Shown: positions 44,090-54,055, counted from the first letter of the stretch. The stretch is DNA of 64,000 bases from Maricaulaceae bacterium EIL42A08 (GCA_024178355.1 JAMZNZ010000003.1:124001-188000), one strand, 5' to 3'. Numbers and translations: made by a program. Notes: generated by a model not told the origin, from the letters alone.

Positions 44090-45178
44090 TCACTCGCCCT
44101 CCGGCTCGTAACCGGTCATTTCCAGATAGCCGCGACCGGAGTGACTGCCGCTGATCGTCACCGGACCCTCCCAGTATGAGAAGAGTGTCGGCATCCAGCT
44201 TTGCGCGTTGATCGCCTCGATCTCCACATCAAGATCGCGGGTGGGCAACTCCACGCGCCAGCGCACCGGTACATCGCGGCCGCGCACCAGTGCAGTTTCC
44301 AGTGCGGTCATCGTCAACTCGCCGTCAGCAATAGCCGTCAGCTCACCATCGGCTGAGATCCAGCTGCCGGAGGTATAGACGCTGCCATCAGTCTGGCGCA
44401 GCTGAAAGCCCATCATCTTCTCCCCGGTGTCGAGGTGGAAGGACACCCAGTCCCAGCCCAGCTGGTTTTCCGACAAGGGTTGAGACGAGTATTCCCGGTC
44501 CAGCCAGGCCTGGCCCGTCACCGCGACTGCGCCCTCGGGCAGGTCGAGCGTTCCGCCAACCTCATAAAAGGGCTGTGAGTAGTAGTAGCTTGCTTGACCT
44601 TCAGCCGATTTGACCGAGAAACCGTCATTGCCGTGGAAAACCAGAGGCCCTGTGGCATCAAGGCTGAGCTGGTAGGCGAAGTCTGGGCCTCGGGCGGTCA
44701 GGTCCAGCGCTGACAGGGCATCCTCGCCTGCGCTCAACCGATCCGTAGCGCTGGCCATCGACCATTCGTCGATAAAGGCTTCAAAGGGCTGGGCGTTGGC
44801 TCCGGCAACCCCGACCCCGCCACGGGCGAGGCGCTCGGCGTGGAAATGATCGCTGGGTGTCGTCACAGCGGCATGGCCCATCCACAGCTGGGGCGCGGAC
44901 CAGCCTTCGCCTGCCTCTGGCTCCAGTGCAGACCGGAACAGCGTCCATTGCGCGCCATAGGGCGTGCCGTCTTCTGCTTGCAGGACGGCGGTCAGATACC
45001 ACCACTCGATCCGGTATTCAGGATGGGCGCCGTGGTCTGCGGGAAAGGTGAACTCGGTGCCTTCCACCGGCACCGCAAAGCCTTCAGACCGGGTGCCGAG
45101 GCCAGCAAAGCCTTGCGCCAGCGATGGCGCGGCGACGGTCACCAACAGCAGTCCGGCAAGGATGATGCGCGTGAGCAT
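44090..45178 (-). CDS. Secreted lipocalin-like hydratase-family protein (AttH/CrtC-like)
   Basis: Periplasmic protein of 362 residues. The signal peptide MLTRIILAGLLLVTVAAPSLA precedes FPADHGAHPEYRIEWWYLTAVLQAEDGTPYGAQWTLFR, the hallmark of the AttH/carotenoid 1,2-hydratase-like double-lipocalin fold. LDREYSSQPLSENQLGWDWVSFHLDTGEKMMGFQLRQTDG and SYWEGPVTISGSHSGRGYLEMTGY follow. It starts 3 bp after the stop of the FtsX-like permease gene in a three-gene ATPase-permease-lipocalin operon, as in Agrobacterium attEFGH. True enzymatic activity is unknown; carotenoid hydration is not supported because no carotenoid genes are nearby. Confidence 0.85.
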   Translation of the reverse strand: MLTRIILAGLLLVTVAAPSLAQGFAGLGTRSEGFAVPVEGTEFTFPADHGAHPEYRIEWWYLTAVLQAEDGTPYGAQWTLFRSALEPEAGEGWSAPQLWMGHAAVTTPSDHFHAERLARGGVGVAGANAQPFEAFIDEWSMASATDRLSAGEDALSALDLTARGPDFAYQLSLDATGPLVFHGNDGFSVKSAEGQASYYYSQPFYEVGGTLDLPEGAVAVTGQAWLDREYSSQPLSENQLGWDWVSFHLDTGEKMMGFQLRQTDGSVYTSGSWISADGELTAIADGELTMTALETALVRGRDVPVRWRVELPTRDLDVEIEAINAQSWMPTLFSYWEGPVTISGSHSGRGYLEMTGYEPEGE

Positions 45179-45181
45179 CGG

Positions 45182-47590
45182 CTAGCGCTCCTGAGCGAAG
45201 GTCTGCAGAAAGGCGCGCGGCGACCGGGTGGCGAGCGCGCGGGCCGGCAAGGCTGCGGCCACCACGGCAGCCAGCGCCGCCATCACCGCCAGACGCAGCC
45301 AGTCGCCGGGGAAGAGATGCATGGGCAATTGCCAGCCAAAGGCCTCCACATTCACCACCGCCAGCAGCGCCCAGGCCAGGATCAACCCGGTGGGTAGCGC
45401 CACCAGCCAGGTCAGCAGCGACAGCACGATGGCGCGCACCAACTCCAGCCGCGCCAGCCTTGACCGGGTGAGACCCAGCGCCCAGATCGGGGCCAGCTGA
45501 GGCAGGCGCATGCTCGCAAGCGTGGTCAGGCTGGCAAACATGGCAAAGGCCGCCACCGACAGGGTCAGTACATTCAGCGCCGCCGTGACCGCAAAGGTGC
45601 GCTCAAACACCGACAGGGAGAAGGCCTTCACGCTGGCCTGGTCCACGACGCCATTGGCGGGCAGGTCGAAATTTTGCTGGAGCGCCTCGGTCAGGGCTGC
45701 GGCCTCAGCTGGATCAACCCGAACACCGTAGCGGAGCCGCGAAACGCCATCGCCAAAGCGGCGGGTCAGCGCGTCGAGCCCGATGATCGCCTGGGCGCTG
45801 GGATTGCCGTAATCAGTGTAGACGCCGACGAGATTCAGGCTGTCACCCGCACCCACCGAGATCGGTGTGCCCATGGGAATATCCAGCCTGCGCCAGGTTT
45901 GTTCATTCAGGAGAAGCCCCTCGCCGGACGCCACCGCATCCCAGGCCTCGGCTTGGGCCACCAGAAGCGGCCAGTGATCGCGATAGGTCGCGTGATCGAC
46001 AATGCCAAAGACTTCGCCGGGCTGGCTCTCAATCTCGGTGTCGGCGCTCCAGATCGGCAGGACGGCGTCGCTGCGCGCTTCCAGGAATGCGCGGACGTCC
46101 AACGATTGGGCTTCGTCTCGCGTGGTCACGTAAAGCTCTGAAGCGAGACGCTGATCCAGCCAGCCTTCAAAGGTCAGGCGGAAGCTGGAGACCATGGTCC
46201 CGACGCCAATATTGGCCGCCAGTGCCAGCATCAACGCCATCAGCGCCATGGAGAGGCCGGGCAATTGCTGGCGGGTGTCGGCCATGAACCATTCGGCCAC
46301 CGGTCCGCGCGTTGCGATCTGACCGAGCTTGAGTGCGAGTGCCAGTGCAGGAGGCAGCAGAAGCGCTGAACCAAACAGGATTGCCGCCATGAGTGCAAAG
46401 CCGGCCACAATTCCGCTTGAGACATTGGGAATGATCGCCGCGGCGAGGAATAAAAGCGCCGCGGCTCCCGCTTGGAGCACGTATCGACGCGAGGATGCCA
46501 TGGCCCAGGCGCGCGGTTGAGCCGAGGCCAGCAGCGGCAGGCGGGCCGCCTTGAATACGGATTGCGCCGTGGCCCCCAATGCCCCCAGCGTGGCGATGGC
46601 AAAGCCGGAGACCCACCATTCAGGCCGGATCGCCAGCTCGCCTGAAACCGGCGCGCCATAAAGACCGCGCAAAGTCGCGGCCACATCCGGCAGAAGCGCG
46701 CTCGCAACTCCATAGCCGAGCACGATCCCGGCAGCCCCGGCGATCAGAGCAAGGGCGATGACTTCGGCAAGCAGGGCGATGATGACGGAGGAGACCGGCG
46801 CGCCAAGGGCCCGAACCGTGCGCAGGCTGGCGCGCCGTTGCTCGAAGCTCAGACCCACAGCCGCGTAGACGATGAACAGGCCCACCGCAAAGGACAGAAA
46901 GCCGAAAGCGGTGAGGTTGAGATGAAAGCTGCCGGTCAGCTGTTCAACCTCACCATTGCCGGTGCCGCTCGACTGCAGCAGCTCCGGCACAAGCTCTGAA
47001 AGCGGCGTCAGGCCGGGGCGCGCTTCAGGATCAATCGTAATGATATCGATGAAGTCACCCCGATCCAGAAGGCGTGCCGCAACGCCGATATCCGTGATGA
47101 TCTCGGTCCGACTGACATTCGCGCTCGCCTGAACCGGTGGCAGGTCGAGGCTGGAGTTCGACAGGAACTCGGCGGTTTCCGGGGCGGCCAGCAGAACGCC
47201 GGGCGCGGTCAGGAAGGCCGCGCCCGGGCCGTCGCCACCAAGAGGCGTCTGAGGGCCGGCGGCGCTCAGCGGCTCCACGCCGCGCAAGGTGAAGACCTGC
47301 TCACCCACCTCCAGCGAGCCGTCGATAACTGGCGAGGCAGCCCAGCCATCACGGCGCAGCCGCGTCCAGTTTTCAATGGGGATGGCTCCGGTTTCATCGG
47401 TCAGTACGATCAGTGCGCCACCGCCCAGCGTGGCGCTGGCTCGGTCATAGCTGGCGCGGGCCTCAGCATTGATCGCCTGTACGCTGGTCCATAGCGCTGT
47501 GGCGAGGCTAAGCCCGATCAGCAGCGTTGCCAGCTGACCCGGCTTGCGCCGCCAGTGGGAGAGGAGGGTGAGGAGGACTGTCAGGCTCAA
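45182..47590 (-). CDS. FtsX-like ABC permease, two-repeat
   Basis: Inner-membrane permease of 802 residues with the MacB-PCD/FtsX layout: an N-terminal helix followed by a periplasmic domain, three helices around 220-350, a helical middle, a second periplasmic domain, and three C-terminal helices (ALNVLTLSVAAFAMFASLTTLASMRL and following). It acts with the LolD-like ATPase whose gene overlaps by ATGA. FtsX-type systems often move lipoproteins or apply force to extracytoplasmic partners, and the secreted AttH-like protein is the likely client. Confidence 0.87.
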   Translation of the reverse strand: MSLTVLLTLLSHWRRKPGQLATLLIGLSLATALWTSVQAINAEARASYDRASATLGGGALIVLTDETGAIPIENWTRLRRDGWAASPVIDGSLEVGEQVFTLRGVEPLSAAGPQTPLGGDGPGAAFLTAPGVLLAAPETAEFLSNSSLDLPPVQASANVSRTEIITDIGVAARLLDRGDFIDIITIDPEARPGLTPLSELVPELLQSSGTGNGEVEQLTGSFHLNLTAFGFLSFAVGLFIVYAAVGLSFEQRRASLRTVRALGAPVSSVIIALLAEVIALALIAGAAGIVLGYGVASALLPDVAATLRGLYGAPVSGELAIRPEWWVSGFAIATLGALGATAQSVFKAARLPLLASAQPRAWAMASSRRYVLQAGAAALLFLAAAIIPNVSSGIVAGFALMAAILFGSALLLPPALALALKLGQIATRGPVAEWFMADTRQQLPGLSMALMALMLALAANIGVGTMVSSFRLTFEGWLDQRLASELYVTTRDEAQSLDVRAFLEARSDAVLPIWSADTEIESQPGEVFGIVDHATYRDHWPLLVAQAEAWDAVASGEGLLLNEQTWRRLDIPMGTPISVGAGDSLNLVGVYTDYGNPSAQAIIGLDALTRRFGDGVSRLRYGVRVDPAEAAALTEALQQNFDLPANGVVDQASVKAFSLSVFERTFAVTAALNVLTLSVAAFAMFASLTTLASMRLPQLAPIWALGLTRSRLARLELVRAIVLSLLTWLVALPTGLILAWALLAVVNVEAFGWQLPMHLFPGDWLRLAVMAALAAVVAAALPARALATRSPRAFLQTFAQER

Positions 47591-48243
47591 GACAGTCGCC
47601 CACCGGTCAGGTGTACGCGCCGCGAGAGCAGTTCAGCCGCAGCGATCGAGTGGGTCACCATGATGAGCGCTGTTTCAGCGTCCGCACACAGCTCCAGCAT
47701 CAGGGCGAGGACCTGGGCGCTGGTCTCCTCATCAAGATTGCCGGTTGGCTCGTCCGCCAGAAGCAGGGCCGGGCGTGTGGCAAGCGCGCGCGCCACGGCC
47801 ACGCGCTGCTGCTGCCCACCGGACAGCTGCTCGGGGAAGCGATCTGAAAAGGCGGTGAGGCCCAAACGCTCGGTCAGCATGTCGATCCAGTTTGGGTCCA
47901 GGCGCTTGGCCAGCCTGGCCTGTAGCGCAATATTCTGGCGCACGGTCAGGGAGGGGACGAGATTAAACTGCTGGAAGACCAGCCCGATCTGGCTGCGACG
48001 CCTCGCTGCGCGGCCCTTGTCATCGAGGTCGGACACCCGCTCTCCATCGATCTGGATCGTTCCGGCGTCTGGGGCATCCAATAGCCCGATCATGTGCAGC
48101 AGCGTGCTTTTGCCTGACCCGGACTCGCCGGTAATCGCCAGGCTCTCGCCCCGGTCGATCTCAAGACTGATCCCGCGCAGGACAGGCTGGCGGTCCTCAC
48201 CGCTTCCATAGGACTTTTCCAGATGGTCGATCTTAACAAGCAT
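47587..48243 (-). CDS. LolD-like ABC transporter ATP-binding protein
   Basis: Cytoplasmic ATPase of 218 residues. Walker A is GESGSGKSTLLHMIGLLD, the Q-loop is IGLVFQQFNLVPSLTV, the signature is LSGGQQQRVAVARALA, Walker B is LLLADEPTGNLDEE, and the H-loop is MVTHS. All are typical of the LolD/MacB subfamily that pairs with FtsX-like permeases. First gene of the ATPase-permease-lipocalin operon. The 274-bp upstream region is shared with the divergent pcs gene. Confidence 0.93.
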   Translation of the reverse strand: MLVKIDHLEKSYGSGEDRQPVLRGISLEIDRGESLAITGESGSGKSTLLHMIGLLDAPDAGTIQIDGERVSDLDDKGRAARRRSQIGLVFQQFNLVPSLTVRQNIALQARLAKRLDPNWIDMLTERLGLTAFSDRFPEQLSGGQQQRVAVARALATRPALLLADEPTGNLDEETSAQVLALMLELCADAETALIMVTHSIAAAELLSRRVHLTGGRLS

Positions 48244-48354
48244 TCTGATCCCGCCGCCTTGGTCCGGATAAGACTTAGAGCACGCGCCGTGCCCTGACAG
48301 GACCCCGTGTCAGGTCATGACAACGAAAGACATCACTCCGCTGCGCCATTTCAG

Positions 48355-48369
48355 GTGAAATTTTTTCAC
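48355..48369. promoter_or_regulatory. Hyphenated palindrome upstream of pcs
   Basis: GTGAAA-TTT-TTTCAC, perfect 6-bp arms, 149 bp before the pcs start and 112 bp before the divergent ABC ATPase gene. A candidate operator; the binding protein is unknown. A second nearby repeat, TGTCA-N5-TGACA, is at 48308-48322. Confidence 0.4.
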
Positions 48370-48383
48370 GAAGTGCGGCAGGC

Positions 48384-48426
48384 TGTCGCACCCTGTGTGG
48401 CCTGAGAATCTGATGGGGGTGCGACA
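48384..48426. promoter_or_regulatory. Ten-bp inverted repeat upstream of pcs
   Basis: TGTCGCACCC (48384-48393) and GGGTGCGACA (48417-48426) are perfect inverted arms separated by 23 bases. The centre lies about 113 bp before the pcs start codon. It may be a looped or two-turn operator, or an RNA hairpin in the leader, for control of the 3-hydroxypropionate genes. Confidence 0.45.
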
Positions 48427-48517
48427 ATTCCCCCAGACTGTTCGCACGTGCAGCACATTGCGGTGCGCCATTTTGTCCTATCTCATGTCGCCAAACGACC
48501 CTGGGGAGAGGGACACA

Positions 48518-51500
48518 ATGAACGAGATCGCAACGATGTCTGCAGGCGCAATGACGCCGCCCGTCGCGCGCACTAACACCATTGTTGACCGCGCCAGCTG
48601 GCAGGCCATGCGCGATGCATGCCTGGACAATCCCGGCGAATTTCATGGGCGCATGGCGCGTCGCAATATCTGCTGGTTCCTGGCCGACCAGGGCGATAAC
48701 GGCGTCTGGGCCTTCTTCGATGACGAGGCCAGCGCCTGGACCGGATGGGATGGCAAGACCGGCGCGCCGGTCACCCTCGACCTGCCCAAAGACTACGCCC
48801 CATGGGATGTGGCGCTAAACACCTCCAATCCGCCGAACTGGCGCTGGTTTGAGGGCGCGCTGACCAATGCGGCGTTCAACGAAGTCGACCGCCACGTGCT
48901 CGCCGGGCACGGCGCGGAAGCGGCGCTGATCTTTGAAGGCGACCGCTGGAACATGTCCACCAATGACGGGCGCGGCGGCCCTGTGGACGAATTCAAGGTC
49001 AGCCGCAAGGAACTGCTCTACTACTCGGTTAAATGCGCGCTGGCGCTGAAAAATCTGGGTCTGAAAGCCGGTGACCGCATCGCGCTGAACATGCCCAACA
49101 TTCCCGAGCAGATTTACTGGACCGAAGCGGCCAAACGTCTGGGCATCATCTACACGCCAGTCTTCGGCGGATTTTCCGACAAGACGCTGTCGGACCGCAT
49201 CGCCGATGCGGGCGCGAAGGTGGTCATTACCGCTGATGGCTGTTTCCGCAACGCCCAGCTCGTGCCGTTCAAGCCCAGCTATACCGACCCGGCGCTGGAT
49301 AACTTTGTAGCGGTTTCGGTCGCCAAGCAGATCCTTCAGGACACGCTCAGCGATCCCGATCTCGGCATCACCGCAGAAGACGCGGGCGTCATCATGGATG
49401 CGGTGGACGACACGCTGACCGGTGAAGTCACCGTGGAACGGTCCGACGTCATGCGCGGCGTGGGCAAGGCGCTGACCGAGATGGGCCAGACCGGCTCCAT
49501 CAATGCTGAACAGGCCGCGCGCCTTCGCATCGCCGCCGCTGCGGCGCTGGTGGACTCGCCTGATCGCGTCGAAGCGGTGATTGTCGCCAAGCACACTGGC
49601 CAGGCGGACCTCAGCTGGAATCCGTCCCGCGACCGCTGGAGCGATGACCTCACGGGTGCGGCGCTGGAAACCATCCTGTCTGAAGCGCGCAAGGCCGGGT
49701 TTGATATTGCCGACGAGGCGGCGCTGCTGGCGCTCGACGGACAGGACTTTGTGCGCGCTCTGTGGGCCAGCTGTCCGCCTCTTCCCGTTGATGCAGAATA
49801 TCCCAACTTCATCATCTACACGTCCGGGTCCACCGGTAAGCCGAAAGGCGTCGTCCACGTCCATGGCGGTTATACCGCAGGCGTCGCGGTGACCATGGCG
49901 GTGTCGTTTGATGCAGAGCCGGGTGATGTGCTCTTCGTGGTCGCTGACCCGGGCTGGATTACCGGCCAGTCCTACCTGATCGCAGGCGCCCTGCTGACCC
50001 GCGTCACGTCGGTGATCGCCGAAGGCTCGCCGGTTTTCCCGCACTCAGGTCGTTTTGCCTCCATGATCGAACGCCACGGCGTGACGATCTTCAAGGCCGG
50101 TGTCACCTTCCTCAAATCGGTGATGCAGAACCCGGAAAACCTTAGCGATATCAAGCAGTATGACCTGTCCTCGCTGAAGGTTTCCACCTTCTGCGCCGAG
50201 CCGGTTTCGCCGCCGGTTCAGGCCTTCGCCATGGAGCACGTGACCCCGTGGTATATCAACTCCTACTGGGCGACCGAGCATGGCGGAATCGTCTGGACGC
50301 ATTTTTACGGCAATGGCGATTTTGAGCTGCGGCCAGACGCCCACACCTATCCGCTGCCATGGATTGTCGGCGATGTGTGGGTGGAGGATCCTGAGGCTGG
50401 ATCACACTCTGGCGACACCTCCATCGCCCCCCTGTCGCGCACTGAAGACGGCGGCGTGCCGTTCCGCCGGGGTGCAGCCGGTGAGGAGAAGGGCGAGATC
50501 GTCATTGCGCTGCCCTATCCCTATCTGGCGCGCACCATCTGGGGCGATGCCGATAATTTCGTCATTGAGGCTAATGGTGCAGGCGCGAAAGTGCGCGATG
50601 GCTGGGCCGGTGATGCGACCCGCTATGCCGATACCTACTGGCGGCGCTGGAAGGGCGCTTGGGCTTACACCCAGGGCGATTTCGCCATCGCCCACGACGA
50701 CGGGTCTTTCTCGCTCCACGGCCGCTCGGACGATGTGATCAACGTGTCCGGTCACCGGATTGGCACTGAAGAAATCGAAGGCGCGATCCTGAGGGACAAG
50801 GCGCTCGACCCGAACTCGCCGGTGGGCAATGTGCTGGTCATCGGCGCGCCCCACCGCGAAAAAGGCGTAACGCCAGTGGCCTTTGTGACGCCAGCGGCCG
50901 GTCAGAAGCTGACGGTGGAAGACAAGCGCCGCCTGACCAATCTGGTGCGCACCGAGAAGGGCGCGGTGGCCGCGCCATCTGATTTCCTGGAAGTGCCGGA
51001 ATTTCCTGAAACCCGCAGCGGCAAATACATGCGCCGCATGGTGCGCGCGATCGTGGAAGGCGGCGAGGTGGGTGACACCACCACGCTTCGAAACCCTGAA
51101 AGCCTGGAGACGCTGAAAAACGTCGTGGAGGCCTGGAAGCGTCGCCAGAAGCTGTCGGAAGACCAGGCCCTGTTCGAGCGCTATCGCTACTTCCTGATCC
51201 AGTACAACACGGTGGCTGAAGGAAAGCGCGTGGCCACCGTCACAGTGACCAACCCGCCGGTCAACGCGCTTAATGAGCGGGCCATTGATGAGCTTGGTAT
51301 CATCGTGGAACACCTGTCGCGCAAGGCCGATGTGGCCGCGGTGGTGTTTACCGGTTCTGGCTCGGCAAGCTTTGTGGCCGGGGCCGATATTCGCCAGATG
51401 CTGGAAGAGGTGAACACCGTCTCAGAAGCCATGGCGCTGCCCAACAACGCCCAGCTGGCCTTCGCCAAGATTGAGAAGATGGGCAAGCCCTGTATCGCTG

Positions 51501-54055
51501 CGATCCAGGGCGTAGCGCTGGGCGGCGGGATGGAGTTTGCGCTGGCCTGTCACTATCGCATTGCCGAGCGCACGGCACGCTTTGGCCAGCCGGAAATCAA
51601 TCTGCGCCTGCTTCCAGGTTATGGCGGGACGCAGCGCCTGCCGCGCCTGCTGGCTGATCGCAAGCCGGAGACTGGCCTGCGCGATGCGCTGGATCTCATC
51701 CTAGGGGGGCGGGCCATCGATGCCGAGGCGGCGCTGGAGCTTGGGGCGATTGATCGACTGACCACCGGCGCGGATGACGCGCTGTCGCTGGCCCACGCCG
51801 CGGTGCGTGACTTCGTCAAGCACGGCGAGGAGAGCGAGCTGGGCGAAGCCTTCGTCGCCCGCCGGGACGCCACCGCACGCTGGCAGGGGCCAGGCGAAGC
51901 TGATCTCGACGCCGCGCTCGCAGACCCCTTCGTGCAGCGCATCTTAAAACAGCTGGACTGGGCAGGCCGCGACAAGGCTGGCGAACGCGCGCTTGGCGCC
52001 ATCCGAACGGGGTGGGCCGACGGCATGGAGGCAGGCCTTAACGCTGAAGCGAAAGCCTTTGCCGAAGCCATCATCGACCCTGAGGGCGGCAAGACCGGCA
52101 TCCAGCTCTTCATGGACAAGCAGGCTCCGCCGCTTCCCGTTCGCCGCGATGGGGTCTGGATTGATGACGAGCACGAGCCGCGCAAGGACAAGCTCATCAA
52201 GGAGGGCGACCTCCTGCCCGTGGGCGCGCCTTTCTATCCTGGCATCACTCCGATTCCGGAGTATCAGCTGGCCTTCGGTATCGCCAAGGACCCGGACACC
52301 GGTGCCCCGCGCTTTGGTCCGCCAGCCACCCATGAGAAGGAACTCATCGTTCCGGTGCGCAAGCCGGAGCCCAATGAGGCGCTGGTCTACATGCTGACCA
52401 GTGAGGTGAACTTCAATGACAACTGGGCGCTGACCGGCATTCCGGTGTCACCCTTTGATGGCCATGACGAAGACGTTCAGATCACCGGCTCGGGCGGTCT
52501 GGCGCTGATCGCAGCGCTTGGGACCGAAGCCAAGGCGCAGGGGCGTCTGAAGGTCGGCGATCTGGTCAATGTCTATTCGGGCACCAACGATCTCCTGTCG
52601 CCGGCGGTGGGTGATGACCCGATGTATGCGGGCTTCTCCATTCAGGGCTATGAGACCAAGACCGGCAGCCATGCCCAATTCCTGAATGTGCAGGCCCCTC
52701 AGCTCCACAAGCCACCGTCAGACCTGACGCTGGAACAGGCCGGAGCCTACACGCTTAATCTCGGCACGATCACCCGCTGCCTGTTCACCACGCTTCAGAT
52801 CACGCCGGGCCATACGATCTTTGTGGAGGGCTCTGCCACCGGGACCGGGCTGGATGCGCTGAAAAGCTCCATCCGCACCGGCCTTGCCGCCACCGGCATG
52901 GTGTCCAGCGAGGAACGGGCCGACTTTATCAAAACGCAAGGCGCGGTGGGTGCGATCAACCGTAAGGATCCGGCCTTCGCCGACGCCTTCACGCCTGTGC
53001 CTGATGATGCAGACGAGGCCATCGCGTGGGAGAAGGCCGGTGAGCCGATCCTTCAGCGTTATCGCGACATGAATGACGGCAAGCTGGCGGACTTCGTGGT
53101 CAGTCACGCGGGCGAACGGGCCTTCCCGCGCAGCTTCCAGCTGCTGGCTGAGGGCGGATCGCTGGCCTTTTACGGGGCGTCGTCGGGGTACCACTTCACC
53201 TTCATGGGCAAGACTGGCGAAGCTTCGCCGGAAGAGATGCTGGCCCGCGCTGAACTGCGTGGCGGGGAGTCGGTGCTGCTCTATTATGGGGCAGGCACGA
53301 CCGAGCTGGCCGACCAGAAGGGCCTGGAGATGATCGAGGCGGCGCGCCTGTTCAAGGCTCGCATCGCGGTCGTGGCCTACACCAATGCCCAGCGCGAATT
53401 CTTGCAATCGCTGGGTCTGGAGGACGCAGTTGAAGGTGTGATCAGCATCGAAGCGCTGAAAAAGCGCGGCGGTGAAGATTTCGACTGGCCTACCAGCCTG
53501 CCGCGCCTGCCAGATTCCAAGACCGAAACCGAAGCCTTCAAGCGTGGGGTTCGCGACTACCAGCAAAAAACGCTCAAGCCCTTCGGTTCGGCGGTGGGCA
53601 AGCTCTTGCGCTCGCCAGGCAATCCGCGCGGCGCGCCAGATCTGGTGATCGAGCGCGCAGCCGTGGACACGCTGGGTGTTTCCTCCTCGCTGGTACGTCC
53701 GTTTGGCGGTCGTGTCGTCTACGCCGAGGAGATGGCCAACAAGCGCTACACCTTCTACGCGCCGCAGGTCTGGACCCGTCAGCGGAAAATCTTGATGCCG
53801 ACCGCGTCGATCCTGGGCACGCACCTGTGCAACGCCCATGAGGTGGAGGTCATGAACTCCATGATCGCCGCCGGACTGCTGGATGTGACCGAGCCGACCA
53901 TGACGCCATGGGAAGGCCTGCCGGAAGCGCACCAGGCGATGTGGGACAATACCCACTCTGGCGCAACCTATGTGGTCAACCACGCGCTGCCCGCTGAAGG
54001 CCTGCGCACCCGTGATGAACTTCTGGAGTATTGGGCCTCGGCCGAGCGCAGCTAG
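48518..54055 (+). CDS. pcs: Propionyl-CoA synthase, trifunctional (3-hydroxypropionate to propionyl-CoA)
   Basis: Cytoplasmic fusion enzyme of 1845 residues, close to the about 1820 of Chloroflexus Pcs. Residues 1 to about 880 form an acyl-CoA synthetase ([20 protein letters not shown] near 431-450; catalytic Lys in TRSGKYMRRM). It carries an insertion of about 160 residues before the P-loop, as in known Pcs. Residues about 900-1190 are an enoyl-CoA hydratase/crotonase domain (GSASFVAGADIRQML, GVALGGGMEFALACHYRIAE). Residues about 1250-1845 are an MDR-type enoyl-CoA reductase (FVEGSATGTGLDALKSSIR near 1430). The steps are 3-HP-CoA formation, dehydration to acryloyl-CoA and NADPH reduction. 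The ATG at 48518 follows GGGGAGAGGG. Operon with mcr. Confidence 0.95.
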   Translation: MNEIATMSAGAMTPPVARTNTIVDRASWQAMRDACLDNPGEFHGRMARRNICWFLADQGDNGVWAFFDDEASAWTGWDGKTGAPVTLDLPKDYAPWDVALNTSNPPNWRWFEGALTNAAFNEVDRHVLAGHGAEAALIFEGDRWNMSTNDGRGGPVDEFKVSRKELLYYSVKCALALKNLGLKAGDRIALNMPNIPEQIYWTEAAKRLGIIYTPVFGGFSDKTLSDRIADAGAKVVITADGCFRNAQLVPFKPSYTDPALDNFVAVSVAKQILQDTLSDPDLGITAEDAGVIMDAVDDTLTGEVTVERSDVMRGVGKALTEMGQTGSINAEQAARLRIAAAAALVDSPDRVEAVIVAKHTGQADLSWNPSRDRWSDDLTGAALETILSEARKAGFDIADEAALLALDGQDFVRALWASCPPLPVDAEYPNFIIYTSGSTGKPKGVVHVHGGYTAGVAVTMAVSFDAEPGDVLFVVADPGWITGQSYLIAGALLTRVTSVIAEGSPVFPHSGRFASMIERHGVTIFKAGVTFLKSVMQNPENLSDIKQYDLSSLKVSTFCAEPVSPPVQAFAMEHVTPWYINSYWATEHGGIVWTHFYGNGDFELRPDAHTYPLPWIVGDVWVEDPEAGSHSGDTSIAPLSRTEDGGVPFRRGAAGEEKGEIVIALPYPYLARTIWGDADNFVIEANGAGAKVRDGWAGDATRYADTYWRRWKGAWAYTQGDFAIAHDDGSFSLHGRSDDVINVSGHRIGTEEIEGAILRDKALDPNSPVGNVLVIGAPHREKGVTPVAFVTPAAGQKLTVEDKRRLTNLVRTEKGAVAAPSDFLEVPEFPETRSGKYMRRMVRAIVEGGEVGDTTTLRNPESLETLKNVVEAWKRRQKLSEDQALFERYRYFLIQYNTVAEGKRVATVTVTNPPVNALNERAIDELGIIVEHLSRKADVAAVVFTGSGSASFVAGADIRQMLEEVNTVSEAMALPNNAQLAFAKIEKMGKPCIAAIQGVALGGGMEFALACHYRIAERTARFGQPEINLRLLPGYGGTQRLPRLLADRKPETGLRDALDLILGGRAIDAEAALELGAIDRLTTGADDALSLAHAAVRDFVKHGEESELGEAFVARRDATARWQGPGEADLDAALADPFVQRILKQLDWAGRDKAGERALGAIRTGWADGMEAGLNAEAKAFAEAIIDPEGGKTGIQLFMDKQAPPLPVRRDGVWIDDEHEPRKDKLIKEGDLLPVGAPFYPGITPIPEYQLAFGIAKDPDTGAPRFGPPATHEKELIVPVRKPEPNEALVYMLTSEVNFNDNWALTGIPVSPFDGHDEDVQITGSGGLALIAALGTEAKAQGRLKVGDLVNVYSGTNDLLSPAVGDDPMYAGFSIQGYETKTGSHAQFLNVQAPQLHKPPSDLTLEQAGAYTLNLGTITRCLFTTLQITPGHTIFVEGSATGTGLDALKSSIRTGLAATGMVSSEERADFIKTQGAVGAINRKDPAFADAFTPVPDDADEAIAWEKAGEPILQRYRDMNDGKLADFVVSHAGERAFPRSFQLLAEGGSLAFYGASSGYHFTFMGKTGEASPEEMLARAELRGGESVLLYYGAGTTELADQKGLEMIEAARLFKARIAVVAYTNAQREFLQSLGLEDAVEGVISIEALKKRGGEDFDWPTSLPRLPDSKTETEAFKRGVRDYQQKTLKPFGSAVGKLLRSPGNPRGAPDLVIERAAVDTLGVSSSLVRPFGGRVVYAEEMANKRYTFYAPQVWTRQRKILMPTASILGTHLCNAHEVEVMNSMIAAGLLDVTEPTMTPWEGLPEAHQAMWDNTHSGATYVVNHALPAEGLRTRDELLEYWASAERS

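Noticed and set aside
44090-45178. Carotenoid 1,2-hydratase (CrtC) function for the lipocalin-like protein
   Set aside because: The fold family fits, but there are no carotenoid genes and the operon matches the AttEFGH-type export set instead.
52718-53983. Long open frame (about 420 codons) on the minus strand inside pcs
   Set aside because: It lies wholly opposite a gene with unambiguous protein motifs; the frame is open because of GC-rich third positions, and its product is His/Arg-rich without domains.
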